DNA of 64,000 nucleotides, from assembly GCA_023678885.1 (NCBI GenBank), contig CM042994.1:20741073-20805072 (forward strand), read 5' to 3'. Within the stretch, counting starts at the first letter, position 1. The number at the start of each line of letters is the position of its first letter. The notes below the pieces were generated by a model. That model was given only the letters and a program-made list of their open reading frames with translations. It made no database searches and was not told the origin of the DNA. The stretch comes from Pogostemon cablin (Eukaryota; Streptophyta; Magnoliopsida; Lamiales; Lamiaceae). Both the position numbers and the translations under genes were made by a program. Of this stretch, positions 47,674 through 59,819 are shown piece after piece.

Positions 47674-47758
47674 TATTTTTTTATTGATTCAAATTGAGAT
47701 ATTATAAAGTTTGTGTAAAAGCAATAGTTATTTCTTTATCAATTCAGCTATCTTGGAT

Positions 47759-47940
47759 GTCCTGTTACATTTTGGTGTTACACATCCTGTTATACGCGTT
47801 AGATGAGTGACACGCTTGAGTAGAGAAAAATCTCAACTTTTCCCATTAGGGTTGATTGTTAGGGTTAGAATAGTTTATCTTACATATCAATCACCCAACG
47901 GTTTGTAACAGGAGATGTAACATCAAAATGTAACAGGAGA
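47759..47940. repeat. Fold-back repeat with arms of about 38 bp
   Basis: The left arm (TCCTGTTACATTTTGGTGTT...) matches the inverted right arm (...GATGTTACATCTCCTGTTAC on the minus strand) with few differences. It is probably a MITE. No target duplication is assigned. Confidence 0.65.
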
Positions 47941-49919
47941 TCAGAACCACAATTCAGCATCAAATTGTTTATAAGAATAGTTATTAGAAGTCTACACAAC
48001 TTAAAAACCAATATTAGAAAGAAAATCATTAAAAATTTATATATATATATATATTATTAAAGATAAAAGAAAATAACGAGAGAAAAAAAAATGTTTAGGA
48101 GATGACAAAGCCAAAAAGGACCACACATGCAGCCAAAATAAGCCCTAGCAAGAGCTTTAAAAGAAAGGAGGCTAGAGCACCTGCACCCATACACAAGGAT
48201 ACGCACTTGATTTAATGAATTATTGATTAATTTGTTGCTTTTGTTAATTAAATTAATGTCATTATCTTAATTCATGTTGATATTACTTGGAAAACAATAG
48301 AAACTACTCTCTATAATATTAAAACAAAGATAAAAAGATAGACAAAAGCTCCTGCGCCACAGGGGACACGGAGGGATACTCCGTGTCCCCATGTGAACAC
48401 AACCCTCCCTCCATTTTTATTTAAACTAATATATTGCTAGGAGTTTAAATTGCAAAAAGACATAGAAATTGCAAAGGTGCACGAAATGTGTTCCGTGCGC
48501 CCAGTTGCACAAGTGCCTCACTCGAAAAGATATTTGAATATGGGGAGAGGAATCAATCATCACGTTTGTATATATGAACATGTGCAATTATAGCAAGTAG
48601 CTATGTAGGAGCAAAACGGCAGCTTATAAGTAGGTCCAGTGAAAAAATGCACATGCTCATATATACAAGTTGCATTGGCAGCTAATTAAGCTGGTCCAGT
48701 CAAGAGTGTACGTACGACCACTACAAATTAAGATTGACTTACGTGAACAACCGTGATACATTAATATGTCATTGGATTGTAATTTCAATTGTGATTTATG
48801 ATCGATATATTTTATTTTCAATTTATTAAACCTTGGGTTACATGAACTACTCTAACAAAATAAATTTATATTTTTAGAGCAACACTTGCATGTTACATAT
48901 CACGGTGGATCACTTTACGTTTTTTCCTAAAATTTATTTATTATAAATAATACTCTATGCCTAATAAATAAATTCAAATTTAATATTTTTGTTCATTTTA
49001 TAAATAAATTCACACCATCAATTAAGAAAATAGTACATCGAACAAACCCACAAAACATTTTAATTTTAAAATTGTCACCCTTTAGAATTCACATTACTTA
49101 ATTTATTTTTTATTATTTTACTTAAAAATACCAAATTATTCTTAAAATTAAGCAAGTGAAAAAACTTTTTTAGAAGTCCATATGTAGAGTAATTCTGAAT
49201 TTTATTACAGGACGAAGAGATTATTACTTTTCATTAAGAAAATGTTATCACTTTTTGTTTACATAACGAATTATCCACAAAATAATCCACTACTCTATTA
49301 TCACTTTTTATAAATTTGGTATTATTTTTTAATTTAAATGTTATTACTTCTTATCTGTTTTAATTCTCACCAAACTTGTTTTGTGAGACAAATCTCACAC
49401 AAATTTCTGTATTATTTATTAATTTTGAACCGCAAGTAGAAATGTGTTAAGAGTAATTTAAATCATTTGATTAAGTATCAAATGATGCATTTCTAACAGT
49501 TTAAAAGGGTTGTGTTAGAGGTAGCATTTTGGAGGGACTTGATTAACTATTCAATTATATATATGTTTTTGTTAGGCATTCATATGAGATGTAGTTTGAT
49601 TAAGATCAATTAACTAATATGTACCCTCTAAAAAGTTTTAGGTGAAACGGTTATTTAACAATTTTTTCTTTTTCTTTTTTATATGCATTTTCTTCATATT
49701 TACATATAAATTCCCTCTGTCCAAAAATTGTTTTTACTTTTTTTTTTAACGCAGATTAAGAAATTTATTAATATAGAGATATTTTGGTTTTTTTTAATAA
49801 CTAAATTATAGAGTATTTTAGGTGGGTTAAATATGAATGATATTTTTTAAATATAAAGTGTAAAGAAGAAGTTAGTTATTTTAATATTTTAACATTTTTT
49901 AATTGAAAAAACTTTTATG

Positions 49920-49920
<1 letters not shown>
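47941..49920. other. AT-rich intergenic stretch
   Basis: No gene was found. A strong hairpin lies at 48362-48390 (see findings). 49706-49920 shows a decayed start like the Stowaway family (ccctctgtccaaaa). Confidence 0.4.
48362..48390. other. GC-rich perfect hairpin
   Basis: GGGGACACGGA and TCCGTGTCCCC form an 11-bp perfect stem around the loop GGGATAC. Outside it, CACA and TGTG allow four more pairs with a bulge. A role is not known. Confidence 0.6.

Positions 49921-50007
<87 letters not shown>
49921..50007. repeat. (TA)n microsatellite
   Basis: An almost pure TA run of about 43 units. Confidence 0.95.
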
Positions 50008-50010
<3 letters not shown>

Positions 50011-50701
50011 AGAATATTTACTTTTCTATATACGGTGATTCAGATATATATCATGCTCTTGTGATAAATATTGAATAGAGGTTATAAATCTTATTTCAAT
50101 GTGTTTTTATGAAGAATACCACTTATCATGTGTTTGCTTGGAAGAAGAAGTAAGATAGTCTCATTCTTTTAAGTATCCACCTTATTGCTTTGGAAAAAAA
50201 TACCTCTCCTACTCGTTGTCTTTCTTTGTTTTGTAGTTCTTATAGTGTTTATTTCAGTGAAATAGGGTTTGATTAGATAGGATGTCTAAGTAGGAAAAAG
50301 TCCGTAAGACCGGAATTTCTTTAGAGTAAAATTATTAAGATGGAGTCTGTAATACTGTAATTTGCTAAATGAATGGTTATGAGGGAATGACGAAGTCATT
50401 CCGATTTTTAAACAATCGTTTCACTTGTCTACCGCTTTAAATTTTGATTCATGTCCAAACACGGTTGTTGTGAGAACATCATTTTTTATTTTATATTAAA
50501 ATATTAGTTTTTATAAGAACACCGATTCTACCATATTTATTTATTTGTTTTCATTTAAAATTATCTCACAAGATATCATGTTCTTTTTGTAATATTTATT
50601 TTCTATGTTCTCAAGTCAGAGATATATATGAATGTATACAAGTGTGGGTCCAATATTTTTTGGCCAATTTGAAGTTTGAAGAATTAGTTTTCGTTTATTA
50701 C

Positions 50702-51443
50702 TGTTATTGTAGTTGCTTGTATGGTCTCACTTGCAATAACGCTATGAATTTCACCTATCACTTGTTTATATTACCCTGCTTTTGTGTCTGCTGTTTTCAG
50801 GTGACAATCAAGACAGATGGGAAGCAAATGACGTGGTCAAGCATGTGACATAACAAAGAATTTTTTTCAAAATGCCTACTTTTAAGGAAGCGGTTAAAAG
50901 AAGGTTGCAGTTGAGAAGATTGTGGTCAAGGAGAACCACGAAGGCATGATCATGAACGGGATGATGAAGGCACGATCTTTTCACTTGATAAACAGTTTGA
51001 GAGCCTTCATCATCCAGTGCGCAAAACATCTGATATCTGACAATACTAAAGTGTCTCTCTTTTGTGCTGGTTCTAGTGTTACAACACTTGAACTTGCATC
51101 TGTTTATTCCTTTGGAGAGTTGAAAAAATTAGCGATATTTTCTCACATGCTAGAAGTTTGTAATTGTCTATTTACAATCTTCGTCTTTAGAATAGTTTGA
51201 TGATTCCATATCACATTCTTAGATCCTTGTAATAGGTCTAATTTACGAGTTCGATAGGGTGAATTCTTGAGATTGAATTGTGTCCTTGAAAACTTTTGTA
51301 TTCACTATTTTTCTAAGTTTAGTGAAACCTTTAGCCATGAGGCCGCCACAAACGTAAGTTTGTGGAAGAGTTAATTCTTGTCTTATTTCTCTTTTCCGCT
51401 GTTGCGTTTATAATGCTTATTCTTCATCCTTGCACACTTTCAA
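50702..51443 (+). repeat. 5' LTR of the Copia element
   Basis: It starts TGTTATTGTAGTTGC, ends TTGCACACTTTCA, and aligns end to end with 61507-62244. Confidence 0.95.
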
Positions 51444-51445
51444 GT

Positions 51446-51457
51446 GGTACCAGAGCG
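51446..51457 (+). other. Primer binding site of the Copia element
   Basis: TGGTACCAGAGC, two bases after the LTR, differs by one base from TGGTATCAGAGC, the usual site for initiator tRNA-Met. Confidence 0.85.
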
Positions 51458-51510
51458 GAAACTTGACGAAACTAAGTTTTGATCCTGTGGTTATAGTGTG
51501 CTAGTTTATC

Positions 51511-52710
51511 ATGGATGCAAGTGGTTCTGTCACACGTCCACCTATTCTTGATGGAACAAATTACTCTCTTTGGAAAAATCGAATTCGATGGTATATTAAG
51601 GCTCTTGTTACTCGTGCTTGACAAATAATCGTGTCTAGGTGGTCCCCACCCATGGTTGAAGACGAAGATAAGGATCTAGTCCTTAAAGATGATTCAAAGT
51701 GGACTCCTGAAGAAGCAGCTCTTGCTAATGCTAATGCAAAAGCTCTAAATACTATCAATTCTTCTATGGATAGTATTATGTATGGACTCATTCAGAACTG
51801 CACTTCTGCAAAGGACGTTTGGGAAAGACTCCAAGAGCATTGTGAAGGATCTGGAAGCGTCAAAAAGGGCATAAGCAAGAATGCTAAGTACACAATTTGA
51901 GAGTATGAGGATAAATGAGGATGATACTATCAGCTCCCACACTGAAAAGTTGTTGATTGTTGTCAATGAACTCCAATCTCTTGGTGATCCAGTCTCAAAT
52001 CTCAGATTCGTCAACAAAATACTTCGCTCTCTTCCTAAAAGATTCAATGCTAAGATATTTGCTCTGGAAGAAGCAAGGGACACAGACTTGATGAGCCATA
52101 GTGAACTCATAAGTATTCTCAAAACTTATAAGATGAATCTTGCTGAACAAGATGCTCAATATAACAAGAAAGACGTGGTTGTATTTAAAGGAGAAACTTC
52201 ATCAAGCTCCATTCCTAGAAGGAGTTCAGTCATTACTGAAATTGAGCAGATTGAAGAAGCTGATATATATCCAGATGAAATGGATAGTATTTCTCTTTCA
52301 ATACCTTTATCAATATGAAGAAGAAATCCAGTGGAAATGTTCACAACCCAATATCCAAATCACAAACACTCCTCAAATTACTAGGACTAATCCTCCCAGG
52401 CAGTCCAAAAATGTTGTTGAGAAGAATCGTGTTCATGATTTGGAATTCCGTAAAACTCTCAGGTGTTATGAATGCACTGGACTTGGACACTATGTTAAGG
52501 AATGTGCTAACACCCGGTTGAACATCCATTTAGGGCTGACTGCATCTCTTAGTGATGGTGAGTCAGATGATAATAACAAAGGTGAAACTGAGATGGATCG
52601 TGCATTCCTGTCAGTAATTTAAGAAGGGGATCTAGCAGATGATGAAACAGATGATCTGTCAATTACAGATGATGGTCCAGATGCTGTCTCACCTGATCCA
52701 ACACTTGACA
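51511..52710 (+). pseudogene. Copia gag, N-terminal part
   Basis: The frame starts MDASGSVTRPPILDGTNYSL at 51511. An in-frame TGA follows at 51619-51621 where Trp is expected (TGG to TGA). After a frameshift near 51890, 51881-52318 carries the UBN2-type gag domain (SQFESMRINEDDTISSHTEK-like, then VNKILRSLPKRF). Another shift leads to 52140-52622, with the zinc knuckle CYECTGLGHYVKEC (C-x2-C-x4-H-x4-C) near 52470-52512. Coding continues to 52710, where an insertion interrupts it. Confidence 0.88.
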
Positions 52711-55078
52711 TGTCACGCCCCGACCCCAGACAGAACGCGACAACCGCCACGCTAACCATAAATTTCGCAGAATGGGTGCACTCCACTCCACAAAGTTTAT
52801 AGAAAACGTAAGGCTTGCTATCAAGTACCTGTAGAACTGAACAACTGATAACAACGGGTACAACCCGAGGACATCATCTCATAAAGTATCAACAAGGATT
52901 TACAAAGGTACAAAATACAACGGAGTAACTTAGTTTAAAGAAAATATACATGAACGATATAACATCGCGAAGGTACAAAAAGAACATCAAGGGGGTCACC
53001 AAATATAAACTATACAATCTCGCCAATGAATCCGTCAATTTACATAAAAGAGAAAGTACCCAAAACACGGATTGGATGACGAGCAAATGATAGGCAAACC
53101 TCCAACCAAAACGATATCAACAGCCTGAAAAGGAAAGAATGATGGGGGTGAGCAAAACAACTAGCTCAGTGAGGTGATAAGCCGGTAACCCCGACCCTTA
53201 TACGAAGCATGTATTCCCACTCGCGGTACATAACATAAAATCCCACATTTCGTCCCACAATAACTATTTCTCACTCAGTATACATATTAATGAAAATAAA
53301 AACCTTAGTACACATTTACGAATAACACAATTAGTTCAAACAACATGTTATCACATAAAAGACGCGTGGGTAGTCAATATCCTCTTCGAACTGAGCTCTC
53401 CGTTCACTGTTACTCTAGATAAAATGCACATTAATATTCTTTCTCAACACGCCAAGTGCTAAAGTTCACAATTCAATATCGACGTGAATACTTGAAATGA
53501 TCAAACATATAAACATATATGACATGCATGTCCCACACCGGTGACGTTGACTGAGCCTATAATAGACTAATCCATCTAACGATCACCCTCCAGAGTATCA
53601 GTATTTGGCAAATGGACAGGTGCCCCGTTAGATCTAACTCACCCGGGTTTGCCAATCAAGGGCAACTTGGTTGTCACTCTAACTCACCCGAACCGCGACA
53701 ATTCGGGCTACTTAATCAATGTCGCTCCAACTCACCCGAACCGTGACCAATTCGGGCTACTTAACCTTGGTACCAGGCATACATATGCATATGCATCATA
53801 AGATGAATAACGACTCAAGTTAGAGTCTTAATTGGCACACAGGAATAACCAGAAATCAATTCTCAAATAATTCACAATAAATGCTATCAAATATCGAGCC
53901 GACAAGGCTCTTCAACATAAGTTAAAATCAATAATACTCATAAAATGGCTAACAGGACTCTAACCAGAGCAATCGAGCCAATCAGGCTCTTTACCACATA
54001 ACACGATACCCAATAATTTTCTTATCAATTAACTAAAACTAAAATAAATGCACATTTATCGAGGGTCCACACTTCCCACAAGAGAAAGCGTTCCCGAATT
54101 ATCAACTCACAAGGAAGTGATTAACTCTCTCCGGAATCTAAAGTCGGCCTCTTGCCCTTCGTCGATGGTTCTTTACCTAAAAAGGAGATGAGCAATTAAA
54201 GACAAATTAAATATAACTAACTATTAGCAGTAACATCCCTTTCATTGCTAAAAACAAATCCTAATCGAGTTCGAACGAGTCGATATTAAATAAAAATGGT
54301 ATTTAACTCCTTAACATCAGTTCCCAATCCCACATAACCCGTTTCAATACATTAACTAAACGAAACGATAGAAAATAAGTTTGAATTCGACATAAAAATT
54401 CTGAAATTTTCCTGCTAGCGGCAGTTTACGAGAAAAATCATAACTAATTGTAGAATAATCGGATTGAGGCGTTTCAAGTGGCTACGGAAAGCTAACGAGT
54501 TTAGCTACGTACAGAAATTAAGTTTGCAAACTTTCGAGGGCAATAGCTATGTCAAAATCAGTTCGAACAGTCTGCAAATTACCCATATACCAAAAAGAAA
54601 AACCCCACAAAATTACAAAATCATGGAAGAAGGAAGCTTAATTCACACACCACTTACCTCAAAACCACTTAGAAACCACCTAGGATGAGGGTTGTAAGGG
54701 AGAATTTGATAAACAAGGGTTTCTCCTCTTCACTCTCTTCTTTCCCCTCTTTTGTTTTTCTTCTCCCTTTCTTCTCTCTCTTTTTTTTTAACTTTAGCCT
54801 TAATAATTATATATCAGGCCATTTAAGTGGGCTGAAACTTTGGGCCACAAAATAAATAAATAAATAAGTTTGGGCTTTCTAAAAAAATCTAGTTGGGCTA
54901 AGATAAGGCTGGCCTTTTGGGCCATATAAATAAATAAATAGGTTTTGGGCTTTCTAAAATAAATCTAGTTGGGCTAAGATAGGGCTGGCCTTTTGGGCCA
55001 TAAAAATAAATAAATAGGTTTTGGGCTTTCTAAAAAAAAATCTAGTTGAGCTAAGATATTATAAAGTATCCCTTGACA
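52711..55078. mobile_element. Insertion splitting Copia gag, probably a solo LTR
   Basis: It starts TGTCACGCCCCGACCCC and ends GTATCCCTTGACA, so the termini are TGTCA and TGACA. CTTGACA occurs on both sides of the break (52704-52710 and 55072-55078). Gag coding resumes right after it (DFYFDPLFSCLNDQ). There is no coding domain. The interior has repeated 'aactcacccgaaccg' units (53680-53760) and three 85-bp units with 'tttgggctttctaaa' near its right end. Composition and termini suggest a large solo LTR of a Gypsy element in reverse orientation. The exact target duplication is unclear. Confidence 0.65.
54868..55060. repeat. Three tandem units of about 80-86 bp within the gag insertion
   Basis: Each unit has 'ttgggctttctaaa', 'atctagttgggctaagata' and 'ggctggccttttgggcca', with a short (AAAT)n run between units. 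Confidence 0.85.
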
Positions 55079-55570
55079 GGTCAGATTTTTATTTTGATCC
55101 TCTGTTTTCTTGTCTTAATGATCAGATTACAGTGGCTACTGTCAAAACCAAGGAAGAGACAAAGATTGATGAACTTCAAAAGAAAGTAGATTCAATGTCT
55201 CATGAAAATGAAGGGTTGATTGAAACAATCACAAGATTGGAAGTCATTCTTACAAGAAGAGACGCTGAAATTTCAAAACTTCATGAAAAGCTTGGTGAAT
55301 CAACCCTGAGTTTTAAGATGTTCACTCAAGGTTCTTCCGCTCTTAACGAGGCTCTTTCATTGGAAAGTCTGACAGGTATGGTCTTGGTTATTCTTCTCCT
55401 AAAGAATCAACATCCATGTGTTTTGAGAAACCCATAAGTTTTGTTAAACCTGCCTCACATACTTCTCAAACCTACAAACATGTTCCCAAAGACAAACAGA
55501 AAAGAAAAAGAAGCTTTGTTTGTCATTACTGCTTTGTGAAAGGCCACATCAAACCCTTCTGTCATAAGCT
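55079..55570 (+). pseudogene. Copia gag, C-terminal part: coiled coil and second zinc knuckle
   Basis: After the insertion the frame reads DFYFDPLFSCLNDQ, then a heptad-rich stretch of about 80 residues (IDELQKKVDSMSHENEGL and on). After a frame change it gives FVCHYCFVKGHIKPFCHKLN, a second C-x2-C-x4-H-x4-C knuckle near 55515-55570. The second knuckle after a coil is usual in SIRE/Maximus gag. TAA follows at once. Confidence 0.8.
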
Positions 55571-55716
55571 TAATTAAGATATCCTTTTTGGAAAAGTGTC
55601 AAACCCAGTGTCACCACACTTCACTAAACACCAGACTAAATTTGCATGGGTACAGAAAGACAGGGTAAAGTTGTAGTCTTGCATATACCTCATTTAAAGC
55701 ATGTTCTCCTGGACTT

Positions 55717-57175
55717 TGGTACTTTGATAGTGGGTGCTCTAGGCACATGATGGGAAGAGCAGAATTTTTTAGTGATTATGAAAATTTTGATGGGGGGAAA
55801 AGTCACCTTTAGAGGAGGTTCGAATGGATATATCATTGGAAGAGGTACTCTATGTGTTAGTGGTTTTCCTAAGTTGAAAAATGTCTTGCATGTGAATGGA
55901 TTACTTCCTAACCTCATAAGTATAAGCCAACTCTGTGATGAAAGTTTGCATGTCAAGTTTGATAAAGATTCATGTCGTGTGTTTGATGAATCAAATTCTT
56001 GTGTTATGTCTGGCCATATATCTGCTGATAATTGCTATCTTATTGGAAACAATAATGTGTTCAATAATGCTAAGCTTGATGAAAATTTTTTGTGGCATCA
56101 AAAACTTGGACATACTAATCATAAGAATATGCAGAAACTGATTAAACTTGATGCTATGAAAGGACTTCCAGGTTTAAAGCTCAAGGATTTACCTGTCTGT
56201 GGTGTGTGTCAGAAAGGTAAACAGGTTAGAGTGTCGCACAAAATGTTATCACAATGCACTACGACACGTTGTTTTGAACTCCTACATATGGATCTCATCG
56301 GTCCAATGGAAACCGAAAGTCCCGGAGGAAAGAAGTATTCTCTTGTGGTGGTTGATGACTTCTCCAGGTTCACTTGGATAGAATTTCTAAGGGAAAAATT
56401 CGATACTTTTAATGCTTTCAAAATTCTCTATACTAAGTTTAAAACTACTTATAATCTCAAAGTTTGCAGGATTAGAACGGATCATGGTAGAGAATTCGAA
56501 AATAACTTATTCACTGAATTTTTTGAACAGAAAGAAATTTCCCAAGAGTTTTCATCACCTAAAACTCCTGAGCAAAATGGGGTAGCTGAGAGAAAAAATA
56601 TAACGTTGCAAGAAATGGCAAGAGTTTTGTTGCACTCTAAGAACATTTCTAAAATTTTCTGGGCTGAAGCACTTAACACTGCTTGCCATATCTCTAATCG
56701 TGTCTATCTCAGAAGAGGAAAATTTGTTACTTCATATGAAATATTAAAAAATAGGAAACCCAATCTAAAATATTTTCATGTTTTTGGTTGTGTTTGCTAT
56801 ATACTCAATGATAGAGAGCATCGTTCTAAGTTTGATTCAAAAAGCTATAAGGGAATGTTTGTTGGATATTCTAAAAATATTCATGCTTTTAGGGTGTATA
56901 ACCTTAGAACTAGGACTGTCCAAGAGTCCACCAATGTGGTTTTTGATGATCTCTCAGATTTTTCAGAAAAAACTATTGAAGATGATGTCTCAAATCTCAC
57001 TGATGCTGGAATCCAACGGAAATTCTCTGAAAGTGCTCCTCAGAATGTTCCAATGTCTGAAGCAACACCATGTGAATCCTCTGAAAGTGCTCACCAAAAT
57101 GCTGCAACACCTGAAGTAATGAAGTTGACACCAATTCTGATGATTGCTCAGATTCTCCACAAATACCACAGTTGA
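55717..57175 (+). pseudogene. Copia protease and integrase
   Basis: The protease active site DSG (55726-55734) lies in WYFDSGCSRHMMGR. A run of G near 55795 carries a frameshift. In the new frame come the protease tail (GTLCVSGFPKLKNVLHVNGL), the pre-integrase zinc motif (WHQKLGHTNHKNM, then CGVCQKGKQ), and the integrase core. The core has LHMDLIGPME, IRTDHGREFE and TPEQNGVAERKN, so the catalytic D, D and E are all present. Integrase ends near 57000 (RTVQESTNVVFDD). Thus integrase is intact in this element, in contrast to the two Gypsy copies. Confidence 0.92.
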
Positions 57176-58872
57176 ATCCATCAATGAGAATTCAGAAAAC
57201 TCATCATTTGGATCAGATAATTGGAGAAACTACAGAGGGGGTGCAAACTCAAAAGAAAGATAAGGTTAACTATCGAGATATAGTAAGATCGGTATGTCAT
57301 TCCTCTCTTCTTAATCTAGTTGGGGTTGGATATTTTCTGTTACATGTCGAACCAAAAAATGCTAATGAAGCTTTGAAAGATGAGTTTTGGATAAAGACGA
57401 TGCAAGATGAATTACATCAATTCGAAAGAAATGATGTATGGACTCTTGTACCTCGTCCTTATGGTACTAATGTCATTGGCACAAGTGGATTTTCAGGAAC
57501 AAGAGTGATGAATCTGGTAATATCATAAGGAATAAGGCATGTCTTGTTGCTCAAGGATACACCCAGGTTGAAGGAATCGACTATGACAAAATTTTCGTAC
57601 TCGTGGCAAGAATTGAATCAATAAAGCTGCTACTTGTTGTTGCTTGTCATATAAAGCTAAAGTTGTTTCAGATGGATATAAAGGCTGCCTTCTTGAATGG
57701 GATATTACTTGAAGAGGTATACGTGGAACAGCCTATAGGGTTTGAGCATCCATTCCTCCCTAATCATGTGTTCAAATTGAAAAAAGCTTTGTATGAGTTT
57801 GAAACAAGCTCCTCGAGCTTGGTATGGAAGGCTCACTGATTTTCTCCTTCAATAAGGATTCATTAGAGGAGAGGCTGATCGAACTCTGTTAGTCAAGAAC
57901 GATCAAATGGGTTATATGATTGCTCAAATCTACGTGGATGATATTGTATTTGGCTCTTCTTCTCAAGTCATGATCAATGATTTCATGAAGACCATGTCAA
58001 CTACCTTTGAGATGAGCATGGTTGGCGATCTTACTTTCTTTCTGGGATTTCAAATCAAGCAGTTGGATAGTGGTATCTTTGTCTCTCAAAGCAAGTATGC
58101 GAGAAATCTGGTTAAACGATTTGGGTTAGAGCAGCCCAAACACATGAGAACTCCAATGGGATCAACCACGAAGCTGAGTCGTGATGTTGCTGGTCAAAGT
58201 GTTGATCACACTTTGTACAGATCAATGATAGGTAGTCTGCTCTATCTTACTTCTAGTAGGCCTGATACTATGTACAATGTTTCTGTATGTGCCAGGTACC
58301 AAGCAAACCCAAAGGAATCACATATGCTTGCTGTCAAGAGAATTATCCGCTATGTTTCTGGAACAATAGAGTTGGGATTGTGATTTTTCAAGGACACAAA
58401 TAGCAAACTTGTTGGATTTAGCGACGCTGATTGGGCTGGGGACATTGACGATCGAAAGAGTACCAGTGGGGGATGCTTTTACATGAGGAACAACCTTATC
58501 TCTTGGCATAGTCGAAAGCAAAATTGCATTTTCTAATCTACAGCCGAGTCCGAATACATCGCAGCTGGTACTTGTTGTTCTCAACTCCTTTGGCTCAAGA
58601 AAATGTTGGATGACTATGTGCTTGAAACTGATACACTTATCATTTATTATGACAATACTAGTGCTATTAATATTTCAAAAAATCCTATGCAACACTCTCT
58701 TACAAAACACATTAGCATCAGACACCATTTTTTGAGAGACCTTGTTGAAAAATAAATTGTGAAATTAAATTATCTACCAACTGAGAAACAACTTGCAGAC
58801 GTTTTTACTAAAGCTCTTGACTTTGAGAGATTTTCTAATCTTAGAAAATCTCTTGGTCTTTGCATTCTTTAA
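57172..58872 (+). pseudogene. Copia reverse transcriptase and RNase H
   Basis: The RT start (EALKDEFWIKTMQDELHQFE, VWTLVPRP) is followed by frame breaks at about 57500 and 57810. The palm parts are KLFQMDIKAAFLNGILLEEV and IYVDDIVFGS (57935-57960). RT coding stops at TGA 58381-58383, where Trp is expected (GLW to GL-stop). RNase H continues in frame: GFSDADWAGDIDDRKSTSGG, STAESEYIAAG, and YYDNTSAINIS, with stops at a position near 58537 and at 58753. The final block is LADVFTKALDFERFSNLRKS, ending at 58872. Confidence 0.92.
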
Positions 58873-59819
58873 TCTGCCTGCATAATAGGTTATTTCAGGT
58901 GTGACAGCATTTGAAATAATCATTTTCGAATTTTCTTTTATCAGTTCTTTAATTATTTTGTTGGTCACTCTGGTCTTTACTAATTTTTGTTTGGATACTT
59001 CTGAGGTGCAATTCTGGACATACACGAGATAAAGCACAAGTTCTCTAAAAATCAAAGGTCTAAATGTGCTGAGTAACTAGATGCAAGGGGTCTGACAACC
59101 ACGATGCACTCTTTTCAAAAGGCTATTTAGTTTCAAAAAAGAAAAAAGAACGATCCCTTAAACTTCTCACTGAGTAACTAGACACACGAAGCTGACAACT
59201 ACAATGTGTTCTTTTCAAAAGGTGGGTTGAATTTTTTGGGTATCTAAAAGTGCATAAAAAATGTGTATGTGTCTGCATAAAAAATCAACCTCATGTGAAT
59301 TTCCAGATGTTTTTTTGGTTTATTTCGGAGTGAATGACTTGGTAATTTTATTTCTGATTTGAGTTTAATTCGGTCTATTTTTTGCAGCTTGTTTTAAATT
59401 TCTCTTCTAGTTGCTTGTTTTCTCTTGGTGGGTTTATGATTTATTTTCTGTTGCGTTTGTGTTGTTCTCTCTAAAGGTGGTGATTTGGCTTGTGTATTGT
59501 TCTTGAAAGTGTATTTAACATTTTGTTGTCTGTCACTTTAATGCACACTTTACACTTGTCTTTCTTCAAGCACATATATCCACTTTCTCTTTCCTATTTT
59601 TTATTCTTTTTTATTTGTTTAGCCCCTTCGTTTTTCGCGCCTTCTTCTCCTTATATCCCTCTGATCAGTTCTGATTCATTTTTCCATTGCTTATTCCTTG
59701 CTCTTTTGGGTTATTCTTCTTTTCTTTCCTAGTGCTTCTTGCGATGCTGCCATCTTCCTTCCAACACATACTCTTTCCAATCCTTCCTTAAATAGCCTAT
59801 TCCTTCTAATTCCGTGACT
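58873..59819 (+). other. Spacer between Copia pol and the extra ORF
   Basis: No coding domain. Two units of about 100 bp, each opening CTGAGTAACTAGA and containing 'ctgacaac' and 'cttttcaaaagg', start near 59069 and 59171. A pyrimidine-rich stretch precedes the extra ORF. Confidence 0.6.
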
